DNA from: Sphingosinicella ginsenosidimutans
Lineage (GTDB): Bacteria > Pseudomonadota > Alphaproteobacteria > Sphingomonadales > Sphingomonadaceae
Length of the DNA: 64,000 nt
Assembly: GCF_007995055.1 (NCBI RefSeq)
Contig: NZ_VOQQ01000001.1
Location: 1,178,001-1,242,000 of the forward strand
Direction: 5' to 3'
A program made the position numbers and the translations under genes. The notes beneath the pieces are model-generated. The model worked only from the letters and a program-made list of their open reading frames with translations, had not been told where the DNA came from and made no database searches. This document shows positions 1 to 9,366 of this stretch, in pieces (the first letter of the stretch is position 1; every line of letters begins with the position of its first letter).

Positions 1-826
1 TCGGCGGCCCGTCGCGAAACTCGCTGACCAGCTCCAGCGCCGCATCGGCATCGTTGTAATTGTTGTAGCTGAGCTCCTTGCCCTGGACCTGCTCGGCCGC
101 GGCGATCGTGCCCGCTGGCGTGCCGCCGGCCGGCACATAGAGCGCCCCCATCTGGTGCGGATTCTCGCCGTAGCGCATCTCTGAGCGCTTCGTCATCGCG
201 ATGGCGACGCGATCGGGGAAGCGTTCGCCCTGGTCGACATGGGCGAACCAGCCGGCGATCGCGGCATCATAGGCCGCGGTCGCGGAGAAGGCCTTTGCGG
301 CGAGACGCTTGCGAAGATCGAGCGACGTCATGCCGCCGCTTGCATCCAGCGCTTCGATGAGCGCGCCATAATCCGCCGGATCGGTGACGATCGTCACATA
401 GCCATGATTCTTCGCGGCCGAGCGGACCATCGAGGGGCCGCCGATGTCGATATTCTCGATGATCTCGTCGCGGCCCGCGCCACGCGCCACCGTCTGCGCG
501 AAGGGATAGAGATTGACCACGACCAGATCGATCGCGCCGATGCCGTGTTCGGCCATCGCGGCGGCATGTTCGGGATCGTCGCGAACCGCGAGCAGGCCGC
601 CATGCACCTTCGGGTGAAGCGTCTTGACCCGCCCGTCCATCATCTCGGGAAAGCCGGTGAGCTCGGAAATGTCGCGGACCTCCAGCCCTGCCTCGCGCAG
701 CGCGGCGGCGGTGCCGCCGGTCGAGACGAGCTCGACGCCGTGGCGGGCAAGCGCCCGGCCGAGATCGGCAAGGCCGGTTTTGTCGGAAACGGAAAGCAGG
801 GCGCGCGCGATCTTCACGTCGGTCAT
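1..826 (-). CDS. purH: Bifunctional AICAR formyltransferase / IMP cyclohydrolase PurH (partial)
   Basis: Only the first 275 codons are inside the window; the gene runs off the left edge. PurH carries out the last two steps of de novo IMP synthesis in the cytoplasm. The ATG at 826-824 begins [19 protein letters not shown], followed by [10 protein letters not shown], the conserved opening of the MGS-like IMP cyclohydrolase domain. The formyltransferase domain begins near the edge and is mostly missing here. It is the last visible gene of a minus-strand run (rsmB, rpe, heparinase-like, purH), separated by 90 bp from the preceding gene, so it may have its own promoter. Identity is firm from the N-terminal motifs. 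Confidence 0.93.
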   Translation of the reverse strand, partial: MTDVKIARALLSVSDKTGLADLGRALARHGVELVSTGGTAAALREAGLEVRDISELTGFPEMMDGRVKTLHPKVHGGLLAVRDDPEHAAAMAEHGIGAIDLVVVNLYPFAQTVARGAGRDEIIENIDIGGPSMVRSAAKNHGYVTIVTDPADYGALIEALDASGGMTSLDLRKRLAAKAFSATAAYDAAIAGWFAHVDQGERFPDRVAIAMTKRSEMRYGENPHQMGALYVPAGGTPAGTIAAAEQVQGKELSYNNYNDADAALELVSEFRDGPP

Positions 827-916
827 GTCGGGTCCCGGATTAGAGGAATGTCCGGCCCCCTTATCGCCATGCCGGACCGGTTTCAGCATTCATTTTCGCC
901 GCGCCCGTTCGAACGC

Positions 917-2656
917 TCAGCCCGCGCGCTTCAGCTCCCAGGAGATGGTCATGCCGTCGGGCGGCGTCTCCCCGCTGACGGCGAGCTGGAGCGTGCCGTG
1001 CGGCCGCGCCTCCCCGTCGATCCAGAGACTGTCCTCGACCGAGAGCTGGCCGCCGCGGCAGCGGAATTGCCAGACGTTGGTGCCGCGAAGCCGCAGGATC
1101 GCGCCCTGGCCGTCGGCGGTCGGGGTGACCTCGACATTGGGGGCGAGATGAAAGCGGACCGTGAACGGGACCAGCCCCGCCTTGCGGCGTCGCTCCGCGG
1201 CGATCAGCCGGTCCTCGCCGACGACGCTGCGGCCATCGGGCGAGAGCGTGAGCCGGCGTTCGTGGACGAGGCCGTAGCGGCGCACATAGCCGTCATGGCT
1301 CGCCTCCACGCGCAGGATGCCGGCCGTGTCGTCGCGCGACATCTCGACCTCCGCGACGCCCTTGCCGAGCGACCCGTCCGGATGGATTGCGGTCGAATTG
1401 CGGTCGCCAAGCGTCAGCGTGGAATGGGCGGCCGTCGTCCTCAGCGCGAACACCAGCTCGGAGGGGATCGCCCCGATCGCCTCGCCGACGCCGCCGCAAT
1501 TGACGATCAGCCGGTTCGGCCCGTCGCTGAGCTCGAAGGCGAGCGTCGAGGCGCAGCCGCCGGAGAGCGCGCGCGGCGGCGGCGGCGGCGCGGCGTCGAA
1601 GACGAGCACGCTCTGTCTGGCGTGGAGCCGCTGATAACCCCATCCGCGCGCCTGCCGCAGCGCCCGGCTGTCGATGCCCGATGCGGCGACGGCGGCGAGG
1701 ACGCGGCGGCGGTTGGCCATGTTCCCGCCCTGCCAGCTCGACAGCTCGTCGTCGCCGAGCACGACCGACAGCAGCGCACCAAGCGCGGCGGCCAGCGCCT
1801 CCGCCAGCAGCTCCGGCACCTCGCGGCGCGAGGCGATATAGACGGCGCGCAGCTGCGACAGCGTCTCGACAAGGGCGAGCTGCTCGATCGGCGCGCGGCT
1901 GACCAGGCCGCCATCGTCGCTCATCGCGAGCGCGAGCGCGCGGGCCAGCCCCGCCTCGCCCGACCGCAGCCGCGCCGGGCCGCCCTGGACGACAAGCGCC
2001 GCGGCGATCACCCCGCACCAGGCGACGATCCGGCCGAGCCCCGGCGCGACCTTGTCGGCGCCGCGATCGAGATGACGCGCGCCGCGCGCAAGCGTGTAGA
2101 GAACGGAGGAGCGATAGACCGGGTCGCGGCTCGAGAGGATGTAGGGCGCATAAGCGGTCCAGAAGAGGATCCGCCGGCCCCACAGATCGGCGCGCCAGGC
2201 GGGCTCGCTCACCGTCTCGCCATGCGCGGCGATCCAGCGGGCGGTCAGCGCCTCCGCGATCTTGGCGCCGCGCTCCCGCGTCGCCGCGGCGGCGAGGTCG
2301 CGAAGCCAGGCGAAGCTGTGGAGATACTGATCGAAATCGGCCGGCCGCCCGAGCGTGGTGAAGTCGAGTTCCGCGACGGCAAGCTCGGTGCCGCCATGAC
2401 GCACCGTTCCTGAAAGCAGCGCCGCCCCGGCGCTCTTGTCGCCGGCGACGGGGTCCTTCGGCACGCATAGCAGACGAAGCGGCATCCGTCCGCGCAGCCG
2501 CAGGCGGTGCAGCGGCGTGCGCCAGGCCGTGCGGTGGAGCCGGTAGCCGAGCCGCTCGAACAGCGAGAGGCCCCGATCGTCGCCAACCCGGATCAGCCGC
2601 TTTCCGGGCTCGATCCCGTCATCGCCCGGAACGTCGATCGGGTCCATCAGGCTCAT
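917..2656 (-). CDS. Heparinase II/III family protein
   Basis: A 579-residue protein with the layout of heparinase II/III-like proteins: a helical N-terminal half (roughly residues 30-280, with [17 protein letters not shown]) and a beta-rich C-terminal half (about 290-560, with [15 protein letters not shown]). Proteins of this family are polysaccharide lyases or relatives, but the substrate cannot be told from sequence. No clear signal peptide is visible, so a cytoplasmic or non-classical location is possible. The ATG at 2656-2654 overlaps the rpe stop (ATGA), which decides the start over the longer open frame and implies translational coupling to rpe. Its place between rpe and purH is typical of sphingomonads; the functional reason is unknown. 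Confidence 0.85.
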   Translation of the reverse strand: MSLMDPIDVPGDDGIEPGKRLIRVGDDRGLSLFERLGYRLHRTAWRTPLHRLRLRGRMPLRLLCVPKDPVAGDKSAGAALLSGTVRHGGTELAVAELDFTTLGRPADFDQYLHSFAWLRDLAAAATRERGAKIAEALTARWIAAHGETVSEPAWRADLWGRRILFWTAYAPYILSSRDPVYRSSVLYTLARGARHLDRGADKVAPGLGRIVAWCGVIAAALVVQGGPARLRSGEAGLARALALAMSDDGGLVSRAPIEQLALVETLSQLRAVYIASRREVPELLAEALAAALGALLSVVLGDDELSSWQGGNMANRRRVLAAVAASGIDSRALRQARGWGYQRLHARQSVLVFDAAPPPPPRALSGGCASTLAFELSDGPNRLIVNCGGVGEAIGAIPSELVFALRTTAAHSTLTLGDRNSTAIHPDGSLGKGVAEVEMSRDDTAGILRVEASHDGYVRRYGLVHERRLTLSPDGRSVVGEDRLIAAERRRKAGLVPFTVRFHLAPNVEVTPTADGQGAILRLRGTNVWQFRCRGGQLSVEDSLWIDGEARPHGTLQLAVSGETPPDGMTISWELKRAG

Positions 2657-3315
2657 CCGCCCCTCAGCGCGCGGATGTTCGCGGCATAAGCGTCGGGCCC
2701 GCCCTTGAAGGTCGCGGTGCCGGCGACAAGCGCGTCGGCCCCCGCCTCGACGATGCGGCGGCAATTGCCCTGATCGACGCCGCCGTCCACCTCGAGGTCG
2801 ACGGCAAGCCCGAGCTTGTCGATCCGGCCGCGGATCGCCTCGATCTTCCTCAGCTGGCTTTCGATGAAGCTCTGGCCGCCGAAGCCCGGATTGACGCTCA
2901 TCACGAGGACGAGGTCGATCTCCTCGAGCAGATAGTCGAGCGCCTTGGCCGGCGTTGCCGGATTGAGCGAGATGCCGGCGCGCTTGCCGAGCTTGCGGAT
3001 CGCCTGGACGGTGCGGTGGACGTGCGGCCCCGCCTCCGGATGGACGGTGATCGTGTCCGCCCCGGCCTCGGCAAAGGCTTCAAGGAAGGGATCGATCGGG
3101 GAGATCATCAGGTGGACGTCGAACGGCTTGGCCGTGTGCGCCCGAAGCGCCTTCACCACCGCCGGGCCGATGGTGAGGTTGGGGACGAAATGCCCGTCCA
3201 TGACGTCGACGTGGATCCAGTCGGCGCCCGCCTCGTCGACGGCGCGGACCTCCTCGCCGAGGCGCGCGAAATCGGCCGAGAGGATGGACGGGGCGATACG
3301 GACGGGTTGCTGCAC
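2653..3315 (-). CDS. rpe: Ribulose-phosphate 3-epimerase
   Basis: Interconverts ribulose 5-phosphate and xylulose 5-phosphate in the pentose phosphate pathway. The 220-residue length is normal for the family. The TIM-barrel signatures are intact: APSILSADF at 8-16, [12 protein letters not shown] with metal ligands His35 and Asp37, DVHLMI with His68, and [11 protein letters not shown] further on. It lies 60 bp downstream of rsmB on the same strand and its stop overlaps the start of the heparinase-like gene. All three are probably co-transcribed. Nothing about the gene is unusual. Confidence 0.97.
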   Translation of the reverse strand: MQQPVRIAPSILSADFARLGEEVRAVDEAGADWIHVDVMDGHFVPNLTIGPAVVKALRAHTAKPFDVHLMISPIDPFLEAFAEAGADTITVHPEAGPHVHRTVQAIRKLGKRAGISLNPATPAKALDYLLEEIDLVLVMSVNPGFGGQSFIESQLRKIEAIRGRIDKLGLAVDLEVDGGVDQGNCRRIVEAGADALVAGTATFKGGPDAYAANIRALRGG

Positions 3316-3375
3316 GGCGCGAATCTAACATCCGCGCGACTCGCTGGGCAAGGAAGCGGGCGGACTTATCCCCGG

Positions 3376-4542
3376 CTAATTGCGCCGGAAACGCGCCAGA
3401 TAGAAAGCATCGGCGCCGCCCGCCTCTTCATGGGCCCCCGGCAGGATACGCTCCGACTCCTCGAGGGTAAAATCGGGGCGGCTTGCGGCGAAAGCGCTGG
3501 CCACCGCTTCGCCTTCCTCCGGCTCCAGCGAGCAGACCGAATAGACGAGCGCGCCGCCGGGCTTCAGCCAGTCCGCCGCGCGGGCGAGCATCGCGCCCTG
3601 CGTCTGGGCGAGCGCGGCGATGGCGCGCGGACGGACGCGGTGGAGCACATCGGGATGGCGGCGGAAAATGCCGGTCGCCGAGCAGGGTGCATCGAGCAGG
3701 ATCGCATCCACCGGTGCCGGCGGCGTCCAGCGCATCACGTCGGCAGTGATGATCTCGGCCGCAAGCCCGGTGCGGCCGAGATTGTCGGCAAGTCGCGCCA
3801 GACGACTTTCGGACGAATCCACCGCGGTGACGCGCCAGCCAGCGGCGGCGAGCTGCATCGTCTTGCCGCCCGGCGCGGCGCACAGATCGAGGACGATACG
3901 CCCATGCCCCTCGCCGAGGAGGCGCGCGGGGCGCGAGGCGGAAATGTCCTGGACCCAGAAGCGGCCCTCCGCGAAGCCGGGCAGGCTGGTGACATTCGTC
4001 CCGCGCGGCAGCCGCAAATGACCGGGGGCGAGGCTGATTCCGTCGAGGGCCGGCGGCGGTCCGGGAAGCGCGAAGGAGAGGTCGAGCGGCGGCGGCGACG
4101 CGATCAGGCGCGCGGCGGCCGCGACGACATCCTCGCCCCAGGCCGCGCGCCAGCGGCACGCCACGTCGGCTGGCAGCGTCGGCACCTCGGGCAGCGTCCA
4201 GCCGGCCCGCATTGCCGCGCCGAACACGCCATGGACCAGCCGGCGCGGGCCGCCGTCGACCAGCGGCAGGACGGTCGAGATCGCGGCGTGCGGCGGCGTG
4301 CCAAGCGCGAGCGGCTGGACCAGGGCGATCCGGAGCGCGAACCGCGCCTTTGCATCCTCGGCGAGCCGCTGCTTCGTCGCGCGGTCGATGAGTGCGTCGA
4401 GATCGGGCAGGCGGCGAAGCGCCTCGGCCGCGATGGCATAAGCGAGGGCGCGGTCTTCGGGTCGGGCGACATCGCGCGCGGCCGAATCGAGCGCGGATTC
4501 GAGCGGCAGCCCGCGGCGCAGCACAGCGTCAAGCAGCCGCAC
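3376..4542 (-). CDS. rsmB: 16S rRNA (cytosine-C5)-methyltransferase RsmB
   Basis: Methylates a cytosine (C967 in E. coli numbering) of 16S rRNA using SAM. An N-terminal NusB-like RNA-binding half is followed by the methyltransferase domain, with CAAPGGKTMQLAAAG (SAM binding), DAPCSATGIF (the PC motif) and VYSVCSLEPEEGE (second catalytic Cys). The most upstream usual start in this frame is GTG 4542-4540, giving 388 residues. That start cuts into the first helix: the frame stays open further up and encodes [14 protein letters not shown], as expected for the family. The real start may therefore be CTG 4587-4585, which overlaps the htpX stop as CTGA. Same strand as htpX and probably coupled to it. 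Confidence 0.93.
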   Translation of the reverse strand: MRLLDAVLRRGLPLESALDSAARDVARPEDRALAYAIAAEALRRLPDLDALIDRATKQRLAEDAKARFALRIALVQPLALGTPPHAAISTVLPLVDGGPRRLVHGVFGAAMRAGWTLPEVPTLPADVACRWRAAWGEDVVAAAARLIASPPPLDLSFALPGPPPALDGISLAPGHLRLPRGTNVTSLPGFAEGRFWVQDISASRPARLLGEGHGRIVLDLCAAPGGKTMQLAAAGWRVTAVDSSESRLARLADNLGRTGLAAEIITADVMRWTPPAPVDAILLDAPCSATGIFRRHPDVLHRVRPRAIAALAQTQGAMLARAADWLKPGGALVYSVCSLEPEEGEAVASAFAASRPDFTLEESERILPGAHEEAGGADAFYLARFRRN

Positions 4543-4583
4543 CGCCGCGCGGCGCGCGGGCGTTCCTGGCGGATCGGCGGAAA

Positions 4584-5477
4584 TCAGGCGCGCCGCCCGA
4601 GCGGATCGAGAGCGCTGGCGCGGGCCAAGGCGGAGCGCTGCGGCGGACCGCCCATTTCGGCGGCGATCGCCTGGAGCGCGGCAATGCGGTTGCCGGTCGC
4701 CGGATGGGTCGAGAACAGGCTGTCGCCGCCCTCGAAGCCGGGGACGATATAGAGGGCCGCGACCGCCGGATTGCGCGCCGCGACCGGATTGGGGATGCGC
4801 CGCGCGCCCTCCTCAAGCTTGGCGAGCGCCGAGGCGAGCGCGCGCGGGTTGCCGCTGATGAAGGCGCCGCCGCGATCGGCGGAATATTCGCGGGTGCGGC
4901 TGATCGCGAGCTGGACGATCATCGCCGCGAAGGGCGCGACGATCACCGCGAGCAGCAGCGCGATCCAGTTGCGATCACGGCCGCCGCCGAAGAACAGGCC
5001 GAAATTGGCGAGCATCGAGACCGCGCCGGCGATGGTCGCGGTCATCGTCATCACCAGCGTGTCGCGATTCTTCACATGGGCGAGCTCATGCGCCATCACC
5101 GCCGCCACTTCCTCGCGATCGAGGATCCGAAGCAGGCCGATCGATGCCGCGACGGCGGCGTGAGCGGGGTCGCGGCCCGTGGCGAAGGCGTTGGGCACCG
5201 GCGAATCGATCAGATAGACGCGCGGCATCGGCAGGCCCGCGCGCGCGGCGAGGCCGTGGACGATCCCGACCAGCTTCGGGCAGCTTTCCGCCGTCACCTC
5301 GCGTGCATCGTGCATCCGAAGCACGATCCGGTCGGCGTTCCAGTAGGTGAACAGGTTCATCCCCGCGGCGAGCAAGAGCGCAACGATCGCGCCGCCGGCG
5401 CCGCCGAGCGTATAGCCCAGCCCCATGAACAAGGCGGTCAATGCCGCGAGCAGCATCGTCGTCTTGAAACCGTTCAT
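4584..5477 (-). CDS. htpX: Membrane zinc metalloprotease HtpX (M48 family)
   Basis: An inner-membrane quality-control protease of 297 residues. Two membrane segments are visible near the N-terminus (about 8-20 and 27-43), and the zinc site HELAH is at 130-134. A conserved [11 protein letters not shown] segment supplies the third ligand region, and two further hydrophobic stretches lie between (about 150-190). Homologues degrade misfolded membrane proteins and often respond to heat or envelope stress. It starts 68 bp from a divergent small gene (SDHAF4-like), so the two may share a control region. It is followed immediately by rsmB on the same strand. Confidence 0.95.
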   Translation of the reverse strand: MNGFKTTMLLAALTALFMGLGYTLGGAGGAIVALLLAAGMNLFTYWNADRIVLRMHDAREVTAESCPKLVGIVHGLAARAGLPMPRVYLIDSPVPNAFATGRDPAHAAVAASIGLLRILDREEVAAVMAHELAHVKNRDTLVMTMTATIAGAVSMLANFGLFFGGGRDRNWIALLLAVIVAPFAAMIVQLAISRTREYSADRGGAFISGNPRALASALAKLEEGARRIPNPVAARNPAVAALYIVPGFEGGDSLFSTHPATGNRIAALQAIAAEMGGPPQRSALARASALDPLGRRA

Positions 5478-5545
5478 CTTGCCTTTGCAGCCTCCTCGAC
5501 CGAAATGTGGGAAGAAGACGCTGCATATTCAAATGGAAACCGGCA

Positions 5546-5713
5546 ATGGCCAAGCGCCCCGCACATCTGAAGCCGCCCGCTTACCTCACCCCCAGCCCGC
5601 CAGTGCCTGCGCCGGGCCCGGCCGAGCCCGCGAACGAGCATGGCGGACCCAAGGGGCGCGAGCCGACCCGTTATGGCGACTGGGAGAATAAGGGGCTCTG
5701 CTGGGATTTCTGA
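5546..5713 (+). CDS. DUF1674 / SDHAF4-like small protein
   Basis: A 55-residue protein ending in EPTRYGDWENKGLCWDF, the hallmark C-terminus of the DUF1674 family, which includes mitochondrial SDHAF4, an assembly factor that binds the flavinylated succinate dehydrogenase subunit. The N-terminal half is proline-rich and probably disordered. The ATG at 5546 (MAKRPAHLKPP) is preferred over an in-frame upstream codon because the conserved part begins well after it and the family is short. Whether this bacterial member acts on SdhA is inference from the eukaryotic relatives. No sdh genes are in the window. It stands alone between divergent htpX and convergent gpsA. Confidence 0.85.
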   Translation: MAKRPAHLKPPAYLTPSPPVPAPGPAEPANEHGGPKGREPTRYGDWENKGLCWDF

Positions 5714-5739
5714 GCGCGCCCGGGCGGCGACTTTCGGGG

Positions 5740-6720
5740 TCAGTCGCCTTCGCTCCTGAGCGGGCGCGAAAGCAAGTCGCCCACCACCGTGTCGACCGAC
5801 GCCTCGCCCGCCAGCAGCGCGCAGACCGCGCTCACGATCGGCATGTCGACGCCCAGCCTTGCCGCTGCCGCCTTCAGCACCGGCGCGGTGAACGCGCCTT
5901 CCGCCACCGTGCGGCGGTCGGCGAGGAGATCGGCGGCCGAGCGGCCCTCGCCAAGCCCCTTGCCGAGGCTGAAATTGCGCGACGCGGTGGAGGAGCAGGT
6001 GAGCACGAGGTCGCCGAGGCCGGACAGGCCGGCCAGCGTCTCCGCCCGCGCGCCCTTGGCGAGGCCGAAGCGGGTCATTTCGGCGAACCCGCGCGAGATG
6101 AGCGCGGCGCGGGCATTCTGGCCGAGGCCGCGGCCCTCGACCACGCCGCAGGCGATGGCGAGCACGTTCTTGACCGCGCCGCCGACCTCGGCACCGGCGA
6201 CATCGTCGGTATAATAAGGCCGGAAATGCGGGCGCGCGATGCGGGCGATCAGCCGCTCGCCGAGGTCGCGATCCTCCGCCGCCAGGGTGATCGCCGTCGG
6301 CAGGCCCCTTGCCACCTCATGCGCGAAGGTGGGGCCGGAGAGGACGGCGACCGGCGAGCCGGGCCGGACGGCGCGGGCGACCTCGTGCATCAAGAGGCCC
6401 GTCCCCTCCTCGATCCCCTTGGCGCAGAGCACGAGCGGCTGGCCGCCTGCGGGCAAAGCGGAGAGGACGGCGCGCAGATGCTGCGCCGGCGTGACGACGA
6501 GAAATGCGTGGCAATGCGTGAGTTCCGCGAGGTTTTGCGTGGCGCGCAGCGTGGGGCTGAGCGGGATTCCGGGGAGAAAGAGGCGGTTTTCGTGGGACGT
6601 GGTGATGGAGTCGACGACGTCGGCTTCACGCGCCCAGATCAGCGTCTGCGCGCCCTCCGCCGCGATGGTCTGCGCCAGGGCGGTGCCCCAGGCGCCGGCG
6701 CCGACGATCCCGATCTTCAT
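5740..6720 (-). CDS. gpsA: NAD(P)-dependent glycerol-3-phosphate dehydrogenase
   Basis: Reduces dihydroxyacetone phosphate to sn-glycerol 3-phosphate, the backbone for phospholipid synthesis. The 326-residue protein opens with [19 protein letters not shown] (dinucleotide-binding Rossmann motif) and contains [21 protein letters not shown], cited here as two parts: [10 protein letters not shown] carries the catalytic lysine and VLAIACG follows. Its ATG overlaps the tsaD stop by 4 bp (ATGA), so it is translated after tsaD from one message. The tsaD-gpsA pairing is common in alphaproteobacteria. Confidence 0.97.
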   Translation of the reverse strand: MKIGIVGAGAWGTALAQTIAAEGAQTLIWAREADVVDSITTSHENRLFLPGIPLSPTLRATQNLAELTHCHAFLVVTPAQHLRAVLSALPAGGQPLVLCAKGIEEGTGLLMHEVARAVRPGSPVAVLSGPTFAHEVARGLPTAITLAAEDRDLGERLIARIARPHFRPYYTDDVAGAEVGGAVKNVLAIACGVVEGRGLGQNARAALISRGFAEMTRFGLAKGARAETLAGLSGLGDLVLTCSSTASRNFSLGKGLGEGRSAADLLADRRTVAEGAFTAPVLKAAAARLGVDMPIVSAVCALLAGEASVDTVVGDLLSRPLRSEGD

Positions 6721-7751
6721 GCCTTGACCCCCGCGCCGCGCGCCTTTTCCGCCAAGGGATCGAGCGGCCAGCGGGCGCGGGCCGGGGCGTCGAGGCCGTC
6801 GATCAGGCCCGCCTCGAACCTGAGCGCGCCGGCCCAGCCGATCATCGCCGCATTATCGGTGCACAGCCACAAAGGCGGGGCGACGAAGGGAAGATCGTGG
6901 CGATGCGCGAGATCGGCGAGGGCGGCGCGGATCGCCTGATTGGCCGCGACGCCGCCGGCGACGACGAGCGCGGTGGCTCCGGGCGCGGCGACGATCGCCC
7001 GCCGGGTGCGATCGACCAGGCAATCGACCACCGCCTGCTGGAAGGAGGCGGCGATGTCGGCATCGGCATGGCGGCCCGATTCCTTGGCCCGGAGCACCGC
7101 GCTCTTGAGCCCGGCGAAGGAGAAATGCGGTTCGTCGCTGCCGACGAGGGGACGGGGCAGCGGCACGGCCGCGGCCTCACCCGCCGCCGCCACGCGCTCG
7201 ACCGCCGGGCCGCCGGGATAGGCGAGGCCGAGCAGCTTCGCGGTCTTGTCGAACGCCTCGCCGGCGGCATCGTCGATCGTGGTGGCGAGCCGGCGGTAGC
7301 GGCCGACGCCTTCGACGAAAAGCAATTGGCAATGGCCGCCCGAGACGAGCAGCAGCAGATAGGGGAAAGCGAGATCCGGATCGGCGAGCATCGGCGAAAG
7401 GGCATGGCCTTCGAGATGGTTGACCGCGACCAGCGGCTTGCCGGTGGCGAGCGCGAGGCCCTTGGCGGTGAGGAGCCCCACCATCACCCCGCCGATGAGG
7501 CCGGGCCCCGCGGTCGCCGCGATCGCATCGACGTCGCCCAGGCCGACGCCCGCCTCGGCCAGCGCCTCTTCGACGAGGCGCGGCAGGATCTCGACATGGG
7601 CGCGCGCCGCGATTTCCGGGACGACGCCGCCATAGGGCCGGTGCGCCGCCTCCTGCCCGGCGAGCCGGTGCGCGAGGATGCGCCGATCCGAGGCGACCAA
7701 TGCCGCCGCGGTTTCGTCGCAACTGGATTCGATGCCGAGGATCAGGCTCAT
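6717..7751 (-). CDS. tsaD: tRNA N6-adenosine threonylcarbamoyltransferase TsaD
   Basis: Catalytic subunit for the t6A37 modification of ANN-reading tRNAs. The start region reads [19 protein letters not shown] and the metal-binding HLEGH motif ([14 protein letters not shown]) is present, as are the ASKHA-fold segments [13 protein letters not shown] and SGGHCQL. Two adjacent ATG codons (7754 and 7751) are possible starts; 7751 is better spaced from an AGGGA ribosome-binding site. The gene is divergent from hemC with only about 43 bp between start codons, so the two promoters must overlap. gpsA follows with an ATGA overlap. Confidence 0.97.
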   Translation of the reverse strand: MSLILGIESSCDETAAALVASDRRILAHRLAGQEAAHRPYGGVVPEIAARAHVEILPRLVEEALAEAGVGLGDVDAIAATAGPGLIGGVMVGLLTAKGLALATGKPLVAVNHLEGHALSPMLADPDLAFPYLLLLVSGGHCQLLFVEGVGRYRRLATTIDDAAGEAFDKTAKLLGLAYPGGPAVERVAAAGEAAAVPLPRPLVGSDEPHFSFAGLKSAVLRAKESGRHADADIAASFQQAVVDCLVDRTRRAIVAAPGATALVVAGGVAANQAIRAALADLAHRHDLPFVAPPLWLCTDNAAMIGWAGALRFEAGLIDGLDAPARARWPLDPLAEKARGAGVKA

Positions 7752-7794
7752 CATGCTTCCCTGCCACTGTCACAATCGCTAGCACAAGCGCCGC

Positions 7795-8673
7795 ATGACC
7801 AGCCCCATCCGGATCGGCACCCGCGGTTCGCCACTCGCCCTTGCCCAGGCGCATATGGTGGCGGACGCGCTCAGCGTCACGCACGGCCTTGCCAGCGAGA
7901 TCGTGCCGATCACCGCGAGCGGCGACCTGATCCAGGACCGGCCGCTCGCCGATGTCGGCGGCAAGGCGCTGTGGACCAAGGAGCTCGACCGCTGCCTGAT
8001 CGACGGGCGCACCGACATTTCGGTCCATTCGATGAAGGATGTCGAGACGATCCGGCCGCCGAGCCTCGTCATCGCGGCGATGCTGAAGCGGGCGGACACG
8101 CGCGACCGGCTGATCGGCGCGGCGAGCATCGCGGCGCTGCCCAGGGGCGCGGTGATCGGCACCTCATCGCCCCGGCGATCGGCGCAATTGCTGGCGGTGC
8201 GTCCCGACCTCAAGCCGGTCACGCTGCGCGGCAATGTCCAGACGCGGCTCGCCAAGCTGGCGCGCGGCGAGGCCGAGGCGACCCTGCTCGCCGCCGCCGG
8301 GCTCGACCGGCTCGGCATGGACATCGGCGTCCCGCTCGATCTGCTGCCGGCGCCGGCGCAGGGGGCGATCGGGGTGGAATGCCTGGCCGGCCGCGCGGAC
8401 CTGATGCGCCTCCTCGCCGCGATCGACGATGAGGAGACGCATCGGTGCGTCGCGGCGGAACGCGCCTTCCTGCTCGCGCTCGGCGGCGATTGCCATTCGG
8501 CGGTCGCGGCGCTGGCCACGGTCGTCGACGGATCGGTGATCCTGCGCGCGCAGATTCTCAGCGCGGATGGGCGGGAGGTGCGATCGGGCGAAAGCGCCGA
8601 CCCCGCCGAGCTTGCCGCGCGGCTGCTGGCGCAGGCGAGCCCGGCGCTCCGCGCGATGTTCGCGGGACCATGA
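7795..8673 (+). CDS. hemC: Hydroxymethylbilane synthase (porphobilinogen deaminase)
   Basis: Polymerises four porphobilinogen units into hydroxymethylbilane in haem synthesis. The 292-residue protein begins MTSPIRIGTRGSPLALAQA, the conserved RGSPLAL segment. It contains the VHSMKDV loop and, near residue 227, GGDCHSAVAA, whose cysteine binds the dipyrromethane cofactor. It is the first gene of a plus-strand operon: its TGA overlaps the ATG of hemD. Together with hemE and hemJ at 57.9-59.5 kb, the window holds four haem pathway genes in two places. Confidence 0.97.
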   Translation: MTSPIRIGTRGSPLALAQAHMVADALSVTHGLASEIVPITASGDLIQDRPLADVGGKALWTKELDRCLIDGRTDISVHSMKDVETIRPPSLVIAAMLKRADTRDRLIGAASIAALPRGAVIGTSSPRRSAQLLAVRPDLKPVTLRGNVQTRLAKLARGEAEATLLAAAGLDRLGMDIGVPLDLLPAPAQGAIGVECLAGRADLMRLLAAIDDEETHRCVAAERAFLLALGGDCHSAVAALATVVDGSVILRAQILSADGREVRSGESADPAELAARLLAQASPALRAMFAGP

Positions 8674-9353
8674 GGCCGCTGCTGATCCTTCGCCCACAGC
8701 CCGGCGCGGATGCGACCGCCGCGCGCGCGTCGGCGATCGGCCTGCGTCCCGTCATCGCGCCGCTCTTCGCCATCCGCGCCTTGCCATGGACATGTCCGCA
8801 GGCCGCGTTCGAGGCCGTGATACTGACCAGCGCCAATGCGGCGCGGTGCGGAGGCGACGGCATGACGTCATTGCGTCACCTGCCCTGCCATGCGGTTGGC
8901 GAAGCAACGGCGCAGGCGGCACGCGCCGCCGGCTTCACCGATGTGCGGACCGGCCCGGCCGACGGCGCCGCGCTGATCGCGGCGATGCGCGCGGACGGCA
9001 TCGCCTCCGCGCTCCACCTGTGCGGCGCCGACCGCACCGATCTTGCGCCGGCCGGCATCGCGATCGTCGAAATCCCCGTTTATGCCGCCGATCCGGTGGA
9101 CCGGCTGCCGGAGGCGGCAAAGGCCGCGCTCGAACGCGGCGCCGTCGCGCTGCTCCATTCGTCGCGGGCGGCGACGCTGTTCGCGCGGCTGGCCGACGCG
9201 TGGCGGACGCGGACCCGCATCGCCGCGATCAGCCCGGCCGCCGCGCAGGCCGCCGGGGCGGGATGGGCGGATATCGCAATCGCGCAAAGGCCGCGCGACG
9301 AAGCGTTGCTGGAGCTTGCCGCCAAGCTGTGCCAGACTGGCGACGACGAATGA
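8670..9353 (+). CDS. hemD: Uroporphyrinogen-III synthase
   Basis: Closes and inverts ring D of hydroxymethylbilane to give uroporphyrinogen III. HemD is poorly conserved in sequence, and the call rests on position directly after hemC (ATGA overlap), a normal size of 227 residues, and HEM4-type features such as FEAVILTSANAARCGG and VALLHSSRAATLFARL. The frame is open upstream inside hemC, but the coupled ATG at 8670 (MRPLLILRP) is the sensible start. A mitofilin-like gene follows after 13 bp. Confidence 0.9.
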   Translation: MRPLLILRPQPGADATAARASAIGLRPVIAPLFAIRALPWTCPQAAFEAVILTSANAARCGGDGMTSLRHLPCHAVGEATAQAARAAGFTDVRTGPADGAALIAAMRADGIASALHLCGADRTDLAPAGIAIVEIPVYAADPVDRLPEAAKAALERGAVALLHSSRAATLFARLADAWRTRTRIAAISPAAAQAAGAGWADIAIAQRPRDEALLELAAKLCQTGDDE

Positions 9354-9366
9354 GAGCGGGCGAGGC

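Noticed and set aside
239..2413. A 724-codon plus-strand frame over purH and the heparinase-like gene
   Set aside because: Both minus-strand genes are real by motif; the plus frame has no family features.
3016..4752. A long plus-strand frame opposite rpe and rsmB
   Set aside because: Shadow of two well-identified genes.
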